A stretch of 64,000 nt of DNA, from positions 558,001-622,000 of the forward strand of contig NZ_JAHWXP010000002.1 of the NCBI RefSeq assembly GCF_019857185.1, in the 5' to 3' direction. The notes under the pieces were generated by a model that did not search any database, was not told the origin of the DNA, and saw nothing but the letters and a program-made list of their open reading frames with translations. Source of the stretch: Alteriqipengyuania abyssalis (lineage in GTDB: Bacteria > Pseudomonadota > Alphaproteobacteria > Sphingomonadales > Sphingomonadaceae). This document shows, in pieces, positions 35,128 through 43,095 of the stretch; the first letter of the stretch is position 1; each line of letters starts with the position of its first letter. The translations under genes and the position numbers were made by a program.

Positions 35128-36521
35128 CCGACCTGTTTCTCCTCGGCTTTTTCGGCCTTCTCCTGCTGTTCGGGCTCAAGCGCCCGTTCCTGTGGGTCTG
35201 CGCCTATCTCTATGTCGATATCCTCGCCCCGCAGAAAATGGGCTTTGGGATCATCACCAGCGTGCCGGTCTCGCTGATCGCCTTCGCGGCGGCCTTCGGT
35301 GGCTGGCTGCTGATGGACAAGAAGACGAAGCTCACCTTCACCTTTCGTCAGGGGCTACTGGCGTTCCTGCTGGTGTGGAGCTGGTTCACGCTGCAGGGGG
35401 CCGAATTTACCGAGCCCGCGCTCGCCAAGTGGGACTGGGTGTGGAAGACGCTGGTGTTCGCGATCTTCCTGCCGTTCACCGTGACCACCAAGCTGCGCTT
35501 CGAAGCCGCCGCGCTGATCATGGTGCTGACGGCCGGGGCGATCATCATTTCCGGCGGGATCAAGACCGTGTTCGGCGGCGGCGGTTACGGCACGCTGTCG
35601 CTGTTCGTGAACGATAATAGCGGGATCTACGAGAGCTCGACCATCTCGACCGTGGCGATCGCGATCATTCCGCTGATCTACTGGTTCACCCGCTACGGAA
35701 CGATCTTTCCCCCTAGCCTGCCGGTCAAGATCTTCGCGGCCTGTCTGGCAGGGGCCTGCCTGCTGATCCCGATCGGGACCGAGGCGCGCACTGGCCTGCT
35801 GTGCATTGCCATGCTCGGCCTGCTGATCCTGCGCGAAAGCCGCCACAAGCTGCTGCTCGCGGTCGGCGGCGTGCTGCTGTGCGTCGCAGCCTTCCCGTTC
35901 CTGCCGCAATCCTATGCCGACCGCATGGCCACGATGATGACTGCGGAGGAGGACGAAAGCGCCTCGACCCGGATGGCGGTGTGGGAATGGACGATCGACT
36001 ACGCGAGGGACCGGCCGCTGGGCGGCGGGTTCGAGGCCTATCGCGCCAACAGCTTCACCTATCGCATGCCGCAGACGACGGGCGAGGGGAACATGACCAC
36101 CACCCGGTTCGAGAAGGTGGTGGACGAGGGTCGCGCCTATCACTCGGCGATCTTCGAGATGCTGGGCGAACAGGGCTGGCCCGGCCTGATCGCGTGGCTG
36201 CTGCTCCAGGCGCTGGGCCTGTTGCAGATGGAACTGGTCCGGCGGCGAATGCGCAGGCGGGCAGACCCACAGGTCGAATGGCTCGGCCATCTGGCCATCG
36301 CGCTCCAATATGCGCAGCTGATCTATCTGGTCGGGGCGCTGTTTCAGGGGATCGCGTGGCAGCCCTTCATCATGATGCTGGCAGGGCTCCAGATCGCGCT
36401 GGCAATCTATGCGAAGCGCTATGATTCGCCGCAGGGTGCCACTGTGGGAGAGCGGCTGGCCGCACAGCGGCGCGCCGCCGCTCCCGATGCCGTAGCGACA
36501 GGCCCGGCTCCATTGCGCTAG
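35124..36521 (+). CDS. Putative O-glycosylation ligase, exosortase A system-associated
   Basis: 465 residues with about ten to twelve transmembrane helices. It matches the TIGR03097 type: DUF5935-like N-terminus (FGLKRPFLWVCAYLYVDILAPQKM, then FRQGLLAFLLVWSWFTLQGAEF) and a C-terminal Wzy_C/O-antigen-ligase region with GTEARTGLL and a periplasmic loop RPLGGGFEAYRAN ... AYHSAIFEMLGEQGWPGL. Such ligases move lipid-linked glycans onto proteins or polymer. It pairs with the divergent glycosyltransferase. Confidence 0.88.
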   Translation: MTDLFLLGFFGLLLLFGLKRPFLWVCAYLYVDILAPQKMGFGIITSVPVSLIAFAAAFGGWLLMDKKTKLTFTFRQGLLAFLLVWSWFTLQGAEFTEPALAKWDWVWKTLVFAIFLPFTVTTKLRFEAAALIMVLTAGAIIISGGIKTVFGGGGYGTLSLFVNDNSGIYESSTISTVAIAIIPLIYWFTRYGTIFPPSLPVKIFAACLAGACLLIPIGTEARTGLLCIAMLGLLILRESRHKLLLAVGGVLLCVAAFPFLPQSYADRMATMMTAEEDESASTRMAVWEWTIDYARDRPLGGGFEAYRANSFTYRMPQTTGEGNMTTTRFEKVVDEGRAYHSAIFEMLGEQGWPGLIAWLLLQALGLLQMELVRRRMRRRADPQVEWLGHLAIALQYAQLIYLVGALFQGIAWQPFIMMLAGLQIALAIYAKRYDSPQGATVGERLAAQRRAAAPDAVATGPAPLR

Positions 36522-36574
36522 CGCCCGGCATACGGCATGGAGCGCGCACAAATCCACGCAAAGGAGAGGCGCGC

Positions 36575-37024
36575 ATGAGCCCGCAGGATATCGCTGAAAA
36601 GGTCGGCGAACAGATCGGCACCAGCCCCTGGGTTGAGATCAGCCAGGAACGGATCAACCAGTTCGCCGAGGCAACCGGCGACCACCAGTTCATCCACGTG
36701 AACGAGGAAGCGGCCAAGATGACGCCGTTCGGCGGCACCATCGCGCACGGCTTCCTGACGCTGTCGATGATTCCCTATCTCAGCGCCGAGGCAGACCTGC
36801 CCAAGCCCGACGGTATCAAGATGGCCGTCAACTACGGCGGCAACAAGACGCGCTTCATCAACCCGGTGCGGAGCGGAAAGAAGATCCGCGGCCACTGGAA
36901 GCTGCTCGAGATGACCGAGAAGCGCCCCGGCCAGTGGCAGCAGACGGTCGAGATCACGATCGAGATCGAAGGCGAGGATAAGCCCGCCCTGATCTGCGAA
37001 TGGATGACGATGTTCTTCGTTTAA
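36575..37024 (+). CDS. MaoC family dehydratase
   Basis: 149 residues, hot-dog fold of the (R)-specific enoyl-CoA hydratase/NodN type. The hydratase motif [31 protein letters not shown] carries the catalytic Asp and His near 33-38. It would hydrate or dehydrate an acyl-CoA. A thiolase gene follows 104 bp downstream, separated by REP-like palindromes. Confidence 0.88.
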   Translation: MSPQDIAEKVGEQIGTSPWVEISQERINQFAEATGDHQFIHVNEEAAKMTPFGGTIAHGFLTLSMIPYLSAEADLPKPDGIKMAVNYGGNKTRFINPVRSGKKIRGHWKLLEMTEKRPGQWQQTVEITIEIEGEDKPALICEWMTMFFV

Positions 37025-37031
37025 ATCCCTG

Positions 37032-37108
37032 GCGTGAGGTCCCGGCGAAAGCCGGGACCTCACGCGACCAGGCAGCAAGAATTAAGAGGTCCCGGCTTTC
37101 GCTGGGAC
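37032..37108. repeat. REP-like palindromes between maoC and thiolase
   Basis: First unit: a perfect 15-bp stem, GCGTGAGGTCCCGGC (37032-37046) with its reverse complement (37051-37065) and a GAAA tetraloop. Second unit: 37086-37110, the same GGTCCCGGC core with TTTCG centre and CTGGGACTC, with one bulge and one mismatch. The shared core in opposite orientations is typical of REP/BIME-type elements. It may act as a transcription or mRNA-decay barrier. Confidence 0.65.
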
Positions 37109-37128
37109 TCAGCAAGAGGACCCTTCCC

Positions 37129-38310
37129 ATGACCCGTAGTGCAGTCATCGTTTCCACCGCACGCACCGCCATCGGCCGCGCCTACAAGGGCGGCTTCAAC
37201 GACACCAAGGGCGCGACCCTCGGCTCGTACTCGCTCGCCCCCGCGATCGAGCGCGCCAAGATCGAAGCCGGCGAAATCAACGACGTGATCTGGGGCGCCG
37301 CGCTCCAGCAGGGTGCGCAGGCGGGCAACCTCGGCCGCCAGGTCGCGCTGCGTTCGGGCTGCCCGATCGGCGTCTCGGGCATGACGATCGACCGCCAGTG
37401 CTCGTCGGGCCTGATGGCGATCTCGACCGCTGCAAAGCAGATCATCGTCGACAACATGGATATCGTCGCGGGCGGCGGGCAGGAATCGATCAGCCTCGTC
37501 CAGACCCCCGAAATGCGCGTCATGCCCGATCCCGAACTGATGGCGATGCACAACGCGGTCTACATGCCGATGCTGCAGACGGCCGAAACGGTCGCCCAGC
37601 GCTACGGCATCAGCCGTGACGCGCAGGACGAATACGCGCTGCGCTCGCAGCAGCGCACCGCCAAGGCGCAGGAAGAGGGCAAGTTCGACGACGAAATCGT
37701 GCCCGTCACCGTCACCATGAAGGTGAAGGACAAGGAAACCGGCGAGGTTTCCGAGAAGGAAGTGACCGTCGCCAAGGACGAGGGCAACCGGCCCGAGACC
37801 ACGCTGGAAGGGCTGCAGTCGCTCAAGCCCGTGCTCGGCCCCGACAGCACGATCACTGCCGGTAACGCCAGCCAGCTGTCCGACGGTTCGTCCGCCAGCA
37901 TCCTGATGGAAGAAAAGCTGGCCGAAAAGCGCGGCCTGACCCCGCTCGGCCGCTATGTCGGCATGGCGGTTGCGGGCACCGAGCCCGACGAAATGGGCAT
38001 CGGCCCGGTCTTCGCGATTCCCGCCGTGCTCGAACGCACCGGCCTCAAGATGAGCGATATCGGCCTTTGGGAACTGAACGAAGCCTTCGCGGTGCAGGTG
38101 CTGTACTGCCGCGACAAGCTCGGCATCCCCGACGAAGACCTCAACGTCAATGGCGGCTCGATCTCGATCGGCCACCCCTACGGCATGACCGGGGCACGCT
38201 GCGTCGGCCACGCGCTGATCGAAGGCAAGCGTCGTGGTGCGAAGTATGTCTGCGTGACCATGTGCGTCGGTGGCGGCATGGGCGCAGCGGGGATTTTCGA
38301 AGTCCTCTGA
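37129..38310 (+). CDS. Acetyl-CoA acyltransferase (thiolase)
   Basis: 393 residues from ATG 37129 with AGGA nine bases upstream; the frame extends to 37000 but runs through the REP palindromes. Thiolase residues: nucleophile Cys91 in [26 protein letters not shown] with the catalytic His near 353, and [13 protein letters not shown] with the second Cys near 383. It condenses or cleaves acyl-CoA in beta-oxidation. Whether it degrades fatty acids or makes acetoacetyl-CoA for phaB cannot be decided. Confidence 0.93.
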   Translation: MTRSAVIVSTARTAIGRAYKGGFNDTKGATLGSYSLAPAIERAKIEAGEINDVIWGAALQQGAQAGNLGRQVALRSGCPIGVSGMTIDRQCSSGLMAISTAAKQIIVDNMDIVAGGGQESISLVQTPEMRVMPDPELMAMHNAVYMPMLQTAETVAQRYGISRDAQDEYALRSQQRTAKAQEEGKFDDEIVPVTVTMKVKDKETGEVSEKEVTVAKDEGNRPETTLEGLQSLKPVLGPDSTITAGNASQLSDGSSASILMEEKLAEKRGLTPLGRYVGMAVAGTEPDEMGIGPVFAIPAVLERTGLKMSDIGLWELNEAFAVQVLYCRDKLGIPDEDLNVNGGSISIGHPYGMTGARCVGHALIEGKRRGAKYVCVTMCVGGGMGAAGIFEVL

Positions 38311-38333
38311 CGCCTCGCGAATGTGCGGAACAT

Positions 38334-38370
38334 GGGCGGCGCTCGGGAAACCGGGCGCCGCCCTTTTCGT
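38334..38370 (+). terminator. Intrinsic terminator after thiolase
   Basis: GGGCGGCGC (38334-38342) pairs with GCGCCGCCC (38355-38363), followed by TTTTCGTTT. Confidence 0.85.
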
Positions 38371-38397
38371 TTGGGCGGAAGGCGGGTGGAGGTTTCT

Positions 38398-39039
38398 ATG
38401 ATGGTGAGGACGATCGGATTGGCGCTCGCCGCGATGGCGCTGGTGGGCTGTCAGGGACAAGGCGAGCCGGACGAAGACGCCGCCGCGCCCGCGCAGACCG
38501 GCGAAGGGCTCACGCCCGCCTCATCGTCGCCAGGCGTGGCTGATGGGGACACGCCAGCAGCCAATTCGGACGAATTTTCATCGCATTACACTCCGCTTGA
38601 TCTCGCGGCCTGCGAGGTGACCGACTCGGAAAGCGAGGAGGGCCAGTGGGCGGAGCGGACCTGCCCCGCCTATCGCGGCGTCTCGCTGTTCGTGGACGAC
38701 GGCGATGGACGCTTCGACATCGACGCGGGCGTGCGCAACGAGGCGTTTCAGTCTCTGGGCGCTTTCAACGATCCACCCGACACGATCGAATGGCGGATGA
38801 AGGACGGCGTGCCCTTCGCGATCATCTACCGCCTGAGTGACGCCACCCCCGAAGGCGCGGGGCGCACCGTGCTGATGGTCGAGCGGATCGGGACGGCACA
38901 GCAGCCGGGCTGCACCATTGCGCAGGTGGCAGGGAGCGCGCGAGAGGCGAATGTTCGCGCCCGCCAGTTCGCGGACCGTGCCGCCGCAGGGTTCGACTGC
39001 ACCGAGAGCCAACCGGCGACCGTGGGCAACGCCCGCTGA
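38398..39039 (+). CDS. Lipoprotein of unknown function
   Basis: 213 residues from ATG 38398, with GGAGG about six bases upstream (38401 is the alternative). The lipobox ends ALVGC near residue 17. An acidic Glu/Ala/Pro-rich linker leads to a globular C-terminal domain with several Cys (LAACEV, ERTCPAY, PGCTIAQVAGSA, FDCTES), which may form disulfides in the periplasm. Not recognised. Confidence 0.8.
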   Translation: MMVRTIGLALAAMALVGCQGQGEPDEDAAAPAQTGEGLTPASSSPGVADGDTPAANSDEFSSHYTPLDLAACEVTDSESEEGQWAERTCPAYRGVSLFVDDGDGRFDIDAGVRNEAFQSLGAFNDPPDTIEWRMKDGVPFAIIYRLSDATPEGAGRTVLMVERIGTAQQPGCTIAQVAGSAREANVRARQFADRAAAGFDCTESQPATVGNAR

Positions 39040-39071
39040 TGCAAACCGAGTGATCGTGCTATAGCGCGCCC

Positions 39072-39674
39072 ATGGGCATCATCGAACTCCTCGGTCTTGC
39101 GGGCAGTGTCAGCCTGCTGTCGGGCTGGCGGCTCTACGCCACGATCCTGGTCACCGGGCTCGCCATGCGGACCGGATGGGTGCCGTTACCCGAGCAGCTT
39201 CAGGTGCTCGATGTCCTCGCCAATCCGTGGGTGCTGGGCGTCGCAGGCGTCGGAGTGGTGATGGAATTCCTCGCCGACAAGGTCATGTGGCTCGATTCGA
39301 TCTGGGATGCGGTCCATTCGCTGATCCGACCGGTCGGGGGCGCGCTGCTGGCGCTGGCGATTGTCGATCCGTCCGATCCGACATGGCAGGTCATCGCCTT
39401 CCTGCTCGGCGGCGGGGCGGCCTTCGCTGCCCATGCGGGCAAGGCGAGCGCGCGCGCCGCGATCAACACCAGTCCCGAACCGGTCAGCAATGTCGTCGCC
39501 TCGACCGCGGAGGATGTTGCCACCGTCGGCCTGCTCGCGCTGGCCTTCGCCAACCCGGTGATCGCGGCGGTGATCGCCGCCGTGCTGCTGGTGCTCAGCA
39601 TCGTGCTGATCGTGGTCGTGGGGCGGACCGTGAGGCGCGTCCTCAAGCGAACGCCGAAGCCAGACGCAGCCTAG
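39072..39674 (+). CDS. DUF4126 membrane protein
   Basis: 200 residues. Family traits: GLAGSVSLLSGWRLYATILVTGLA at the N-terminus, then VMEFLADKVMWLDSIWDAVHSLIRPVGGALLA and AAINTSPEPVSNVVASTAEDV. Four to five transmembrane helices and a basic C-terminus. Cellular role of DUF4126 is unknown. Confidence 0.85.
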   Translation: MGIIELLGLAGSVSLLSGWRLYATILVTGLAMRTGWVPLPEQLQVLDVLANPWVLGVAGVGVVMEFLADKVMWLDSIWDAVHSLIRPVGGALLALAIVDPSDPTWQVIAFLLGGGAAFAAHAGKASARAAINTSPEPVSNVVASTAEDVATVGLLALAFANPVIAAVIAAVLLVLSIVLIVVVGRTVRRVLKRTPKPDAA

Positions 39675-39698
39675 CGCGCCCGACCGGCTGCGGCTCTA

Positions 39699-40934
39699 TC
39701 AGCCGTGTTCGCCCATGAACTCCTCGACCACCGGCGCGATCTTCGTGCGCCACTTGCTGCCGTTGAAGATGCCATAATGGCCTGCGCCCTCTGCGAGGTA
39801 GTAGCGCTTTTTCTTCTCGGACAGGTTGCGCGCGAGCGGCAGTGCGGCCTTCGTCTGGCCGATGCCCGAGATATCGTCGCGCTCGCCCTCGACCGCGAGC
39901 AGCGCGGTAGTGGTGATGTCGCCCAGGTCAATCACCTTGCCGCGATGCTCCAGCTCGTTGTTGGGCAGCGAGTGCTTCTGGAACACTTCTTCGACCGTCT
40001 GGAGATAGAATTCCGCCGTCATGTCGCAGACGCTGCGATATTCCTCGTAGAAATCCTTGGTCTGCTGCGCGCTGTCATCGTCGCCCGCGACCAGATGCTT
40101 GTACATCTCGTAATGCGAGAGGATGTGGCCGCCCAGGTTCATGCTCATGAAGCTCGCCAGCTGCATGAAGCCGGGATAGACGCGCCGCCCGCTGCCCGCA
40201 TATTGGGCGGGCACGGTGGCAATCACGTTCTGGCGGAACCAGCTGAGCGGCCGCTTCATCGCCATGTCGTTGACCGTGGTCGGGCTTTCGCGCGTGTCGA
40301 TCGGCCCGCCCATCATGGTCAGCGTCTTGGGTGAGGCCTTGTCCTTCGCGCCGTTCATCAGCGCGGTCGCGGCGAGTGCGGGAACCGAGGGCTGGCAAAC
40401 CGCGACCACATGCGCGGCCTTGCCATCGTTGCGCTGCGCGATCTCCTGCAGGAACTCGACGATGTAATCGATATAGTCGTCGAGATCGAAGCGCCCTTCG
40501 GCGAGCGGGATGTCGCGCGCATCGTGCCAGTCGGTGATGTAGACCTCGGCATTTTCGACCATCCGCTCGACCGTGCCGCGCAGCAGCGTGGCGAAATGGC
40601 CGCTCATCGGGGCGACGATCAGCACTGCAGGCGCATCGTCGGGCAGGTTCGCGCGGCGGAAGCGCTTGAGATCGCCGAAGGGGCGGTGAAGCACCAGCGT
40701 TTCGGACACCGGATCGGCCTTGCCCTTCACGGTGACGCTTTCGATGTCGAATTCCGGCTTGCCGCGCCGGATCGTTGCATGCGCGAACACCTCCAGTGCA
40801 GAGCCAGCGATCGGTCCGATGCCGGTATAGGCCATCGGGTTGCGCGGATTGGTCAGCAGTTCGGAGCCGATCGAGGCCATGGCGCTGGCGCTGTTGAGCC
40901 AGGCGGCCTGCAGTTCATAGGCGTGGTAGAGCAC
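39699..40934 (-). CDS. phaZ: Intracellular polyhydroxyalkanoate depolymerase
   Basis: 411 residues from GTG 40934 (GAGG upstream), giving the family start LYHAYELQAAWL. The active-site nucleophile is Cys180 in VVAVCQPSVPALAAT, as known for the Ralstonia PhaZa1-type intracellular depolymerase, where Cys replaces Ser. A C-terminal GAGHYGIFNGSKWR supplies the His. It mobilises stored PHA granules. The divergent promoter region carries a TTGTGC-AAC-GCACAA dyad. Confidence 0.93.
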   Translation of the reverse strand: MLYHAYELQAAWLNSASAMASIGSELLTNPRNPMAYTGIGPIAGSALEVFAHATIRRGKPEFDIESVTVKGKADPVSETLVLHRPFGDLKRFRRANLPDDAPAVLIVAPMSGHFATLLRGTVERMVENAEVYITDWHDARDIPLAEGRFDLDDYIDYIVEFLQEIAQRNDGKAAHVVAVCQPSVPALAATALMNGAKDKASPKTLTMMGGPIDTRESPTTVNDMAMKRPLSWFRQNVIATVPAQYAGSGRRVYPGFMQLASFMSMNLGGHILSHYEMYKHLVAGDDDSAQQTKDFYEEYRSVCDMTAEFYLQTVEEVFQKHSLPNNELEHRGKVIDLGDITTTALLAVEGERDDISGIGQTKAALPLARNLSEKKKRYYLAEGAGHYGIFNGSKWRTKIAPVVEEFMGEHG

Positions 40935-41009
40935 GGGGAGCCTCTTACATTCAGTGTCGGGGCGAAAATCGCCTCCGGGTTGGCCGATAGCCTGCCCGGG
41001 TTCATGCCG

Positions 41010-41024
41010 TTGTGCAACGCACAA
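41010..41024. promoter_or_regulatory. Dyad TTGTGC-AAC-GCACAA upstream of phaZ
   Basis: A perfect 15-bp inverted repeat 75 bp upstream of the phaZ start and 84 bp before the divergent ABC transporter gene. Its TGC-N3-GCA core recalls the dyads bound by the PHA-responsive repressor PhaR in alphaproteobacteria. Assignment to PhaR is inference. Confidence 0.45.
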
Positions 41025-41107
41025 TGTACTATAGCCAACGTACGAGGTGGATGAGGTGTCCATCGACCGTGGATTTCCCTCGGCCGGGCGGCTAGGCGGG
41101 AGCACAC

Positions 41108-42946
41108 ATGGCTCGCGAAGATCAGACTCACAAAGGCCGGCGACGGCGGGGTGGCGTACCGGACGACGCGGCCGGCCCGCCCAAGGCTCGCTCGCTCGCT
41201 CCCTTGCGCATGGTCTATCGCGAGGCGGCCCGCTACCCGCGAGAGATCGCCTTTGCCGCCGCCGCGCTGATCACCACCGCCGCCGCGACGCTGGCAATCC
41301 CCTGGCGTTTCAAGGTGATCGTCGACGATGCCTTCAGTGGCGGTGCCGGGGCCGAGCAGATCGCGCACGCCTTCGAATACCTGCTGATGATTGTCGTCGT
41401 GCTCGGGATCGGCACCGCGCTGCGGTTCTATTTCGTCAGCTGGCTGGGCGAGCGGGTGGTCGCCAATATCCGGCTGAAGGTCCAGGAAAACCTGCTGCGG
41501 CAGTCGCCGAGCTTCTACGAGGAAAACAGCCCGAAGGAGATTTCGAGCCGGATGACCTCAGACACCGCGATCATCGAGACGGTCGTCGGGACGACGGTCT
41601 CGGTCGCGCTGCGCAACAGCCTGACCGCGATCGGCGGCATCCTGTTTCTGCTCTATCTCGCGCCGTCTCTGACCTTGGGCTTGCTGATCGGGATTCCGCT
41701 GGTGCTCGCGCCCATCGTGTTCTTTGGGCGCAAGATCCGCACGGTCTCGCGCTCCAACCAGGACCGGGTCGCCGATGTCGGCGCCTATGTCACCGAAGTG
41801 CTTGGCGCGATGCCGATCGTCCAGAGTTTCGGTCAGGAAAAGCGCGAGAGCAAGCGCTTCGCCGGCGTTGTGGAGCGGACCTTCGATAGTGCCAAGAGCC
41901 GCATCCTGCTGCGCGCGGCGATGACCTCCATCGTCATCGTGCTGATCTTCGGCGGGATCACGCTGGTGATGTGGCGCGGGGCCATCGCTGTGTCGGAAGG
42001 CGCTATCACCGGCGGCACGATCACCGCCTTCGTGATTACCGGCGGGCTGGTCGCGGGCGCGTTCGGGTCGCTGACCGAGGTCTATGGCGACCTGCTGCGC
42101 GGCGCAGGCGCGGCGGACCGCTTGGCCGAACTGCTGCACGCGGAGCCTGCCATCGCCCCGCCGCCCAAACCGCAGCCGCTGCCCGTGCCCGCGCGCGGCA
42201 GCCTGTCGTTCCGCAATGTCAGCTTCACCTATCCCAGCCGCCCCGGCGAGGTCGTGATCGACGACCTGACGCTGGAGATCGAGCCCGGCGAAACCGTCGC
42301 ACTGGTCGGCCCTTCGGGGGCGGGCAAGTCGACGCTCTTCATGCTCGCCCAGCGGTTCTACGACCCGGACGAGGGCACGATCCGGCTCGACGGGATTGCC
42401 TTGCCGAGCGCCGATCCGGCTGAAATCCGCGAGCGGATGGCCTTCGTCCCGCAGATCGGCACGCTGTTTTCCGGCAATGCGCGCGACAACCTGCGCTACG
42501 GCCGCTGGGATGCGAGCGATGAGGAGATCTGGGAGGCCGCGCGCCTCGCCAATGCGGCCGACTTTATCGAAGCGCTGCCGCAGGGTCTCGACACCAATCT
42601 GGGCGAGGACGGCACGCGCTTGTCCGGCGGGCAGCAGCAGCGACTCGCGATCGCCCGGGCGATCCTGCGCGATTCGCCGATCCTGCTGCTCGACGAGGCG
42701 ACCAGCGCGCTCGACGCGCAGAGCGAGCGGCTGGTGCAGGAAGCGCTCGCCCACGTGATGCGCGGGCGGACCACGCTGGTCATCGCGCACCGCCTCGCCA
42801 CCGTGCGCGAGGCGGACCGGACCGTGGTGATGGACGGTGGCCGGATCGTGCAGCAGGGCACCCATTCCGAACTGGTCGCACGCGGCGGGCTCTATGCGCA
42901 GCTGGCCAAGCTGCAATTCGACGCGCCGCGCAGCGACACCGCCTGA
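41108..42946 (+). CDS. ABC exporter, fused permease and ATPase
   Basis: 612 residues: a six-helix type-1 exporter permease (about 40-330) followed by an ATPase domain. Walker A GPSGAGKST near 400, Q-loop FVPQIGTLFSG, signature LSGGQQQRLAIARA near 507, Walker B ILLLDEATSALD, H-loop IAHRLAT. It works as a homodimer pumping lipid or hydrophobic cargo out of the cytoplasm, like MsbA. Cargo unknown. GGGAG ribosome site; divergent from phaZ. Confidence 0.92.
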   Translation: MAREDQTHKGRRRRGGVPDDAAGPPKARSLAPLRMVYREAARYPREIAFAAAALITTAAATLAIPWRFKVIVDDAFSGGAGAEQIAHAFEYLLMIVVVLGIGTALRFYFVSWLGERVVANIRLKVQENLLRQSPSFYEENSPKEISSRMTSDTAIIETVVGTTVSVALRNSLTAIGGILFLLYLAPSLTLGLLIGIPLVLAPIVFFGRKIRTVSRSNQDRVADVGAYVTEVLGAMPIVQSFGQEKRESKRFAGVVERTFDSAKSRILLRAAMTSIVIVLIFGGITLVMWRGAIAVSEGAITGGTITAFVITGGLVAGAFGSLTEVYGDLLRGAGAADRLAELLHAEPAIAPPPKPQPLPVPARGSLSFRNVSFTYPSRPGEVVIDDLTLEIEPGETVALVGPSGAGKSTLFMLAQRFYDPDEGTIRLDGIALPSADPAEIRERMAFVPQIGTLFSGNARDNLRYGRWDASDEEIWEAARLANAADFIEALPQGLDTNLGEDGTRLSGGQQQRLAIARAILRDSPILLLDEATSALDAQSERLVQEALAHVMRGRTTLVIAHRLATVREADRTVVMDGGRIVQQGTHSELVARGGLYAQLAKLQFDAPRSDTA

Positions 42947-43095
42947 TTGCGGCGCTGCCTCAATCGACGAGCGACAGACTCGGCCCGACGAGCGTCGCTG
43001 TACCTGGCCCGCATGGGCGTATGACGGCACCATGCGCAATCCGCCGTTCATCGCGGGCGGCGATAGAAGCAAATCTTTGAACAAGGGGCATAATC

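Noticed and set aside
37000-37128. N-terminal extension of the thiolase
   Set aside because: It reads through the REP palindromes and the end of the hydratase gene; the conserved thiolase start is [16 protein letters not shown] at 37129.
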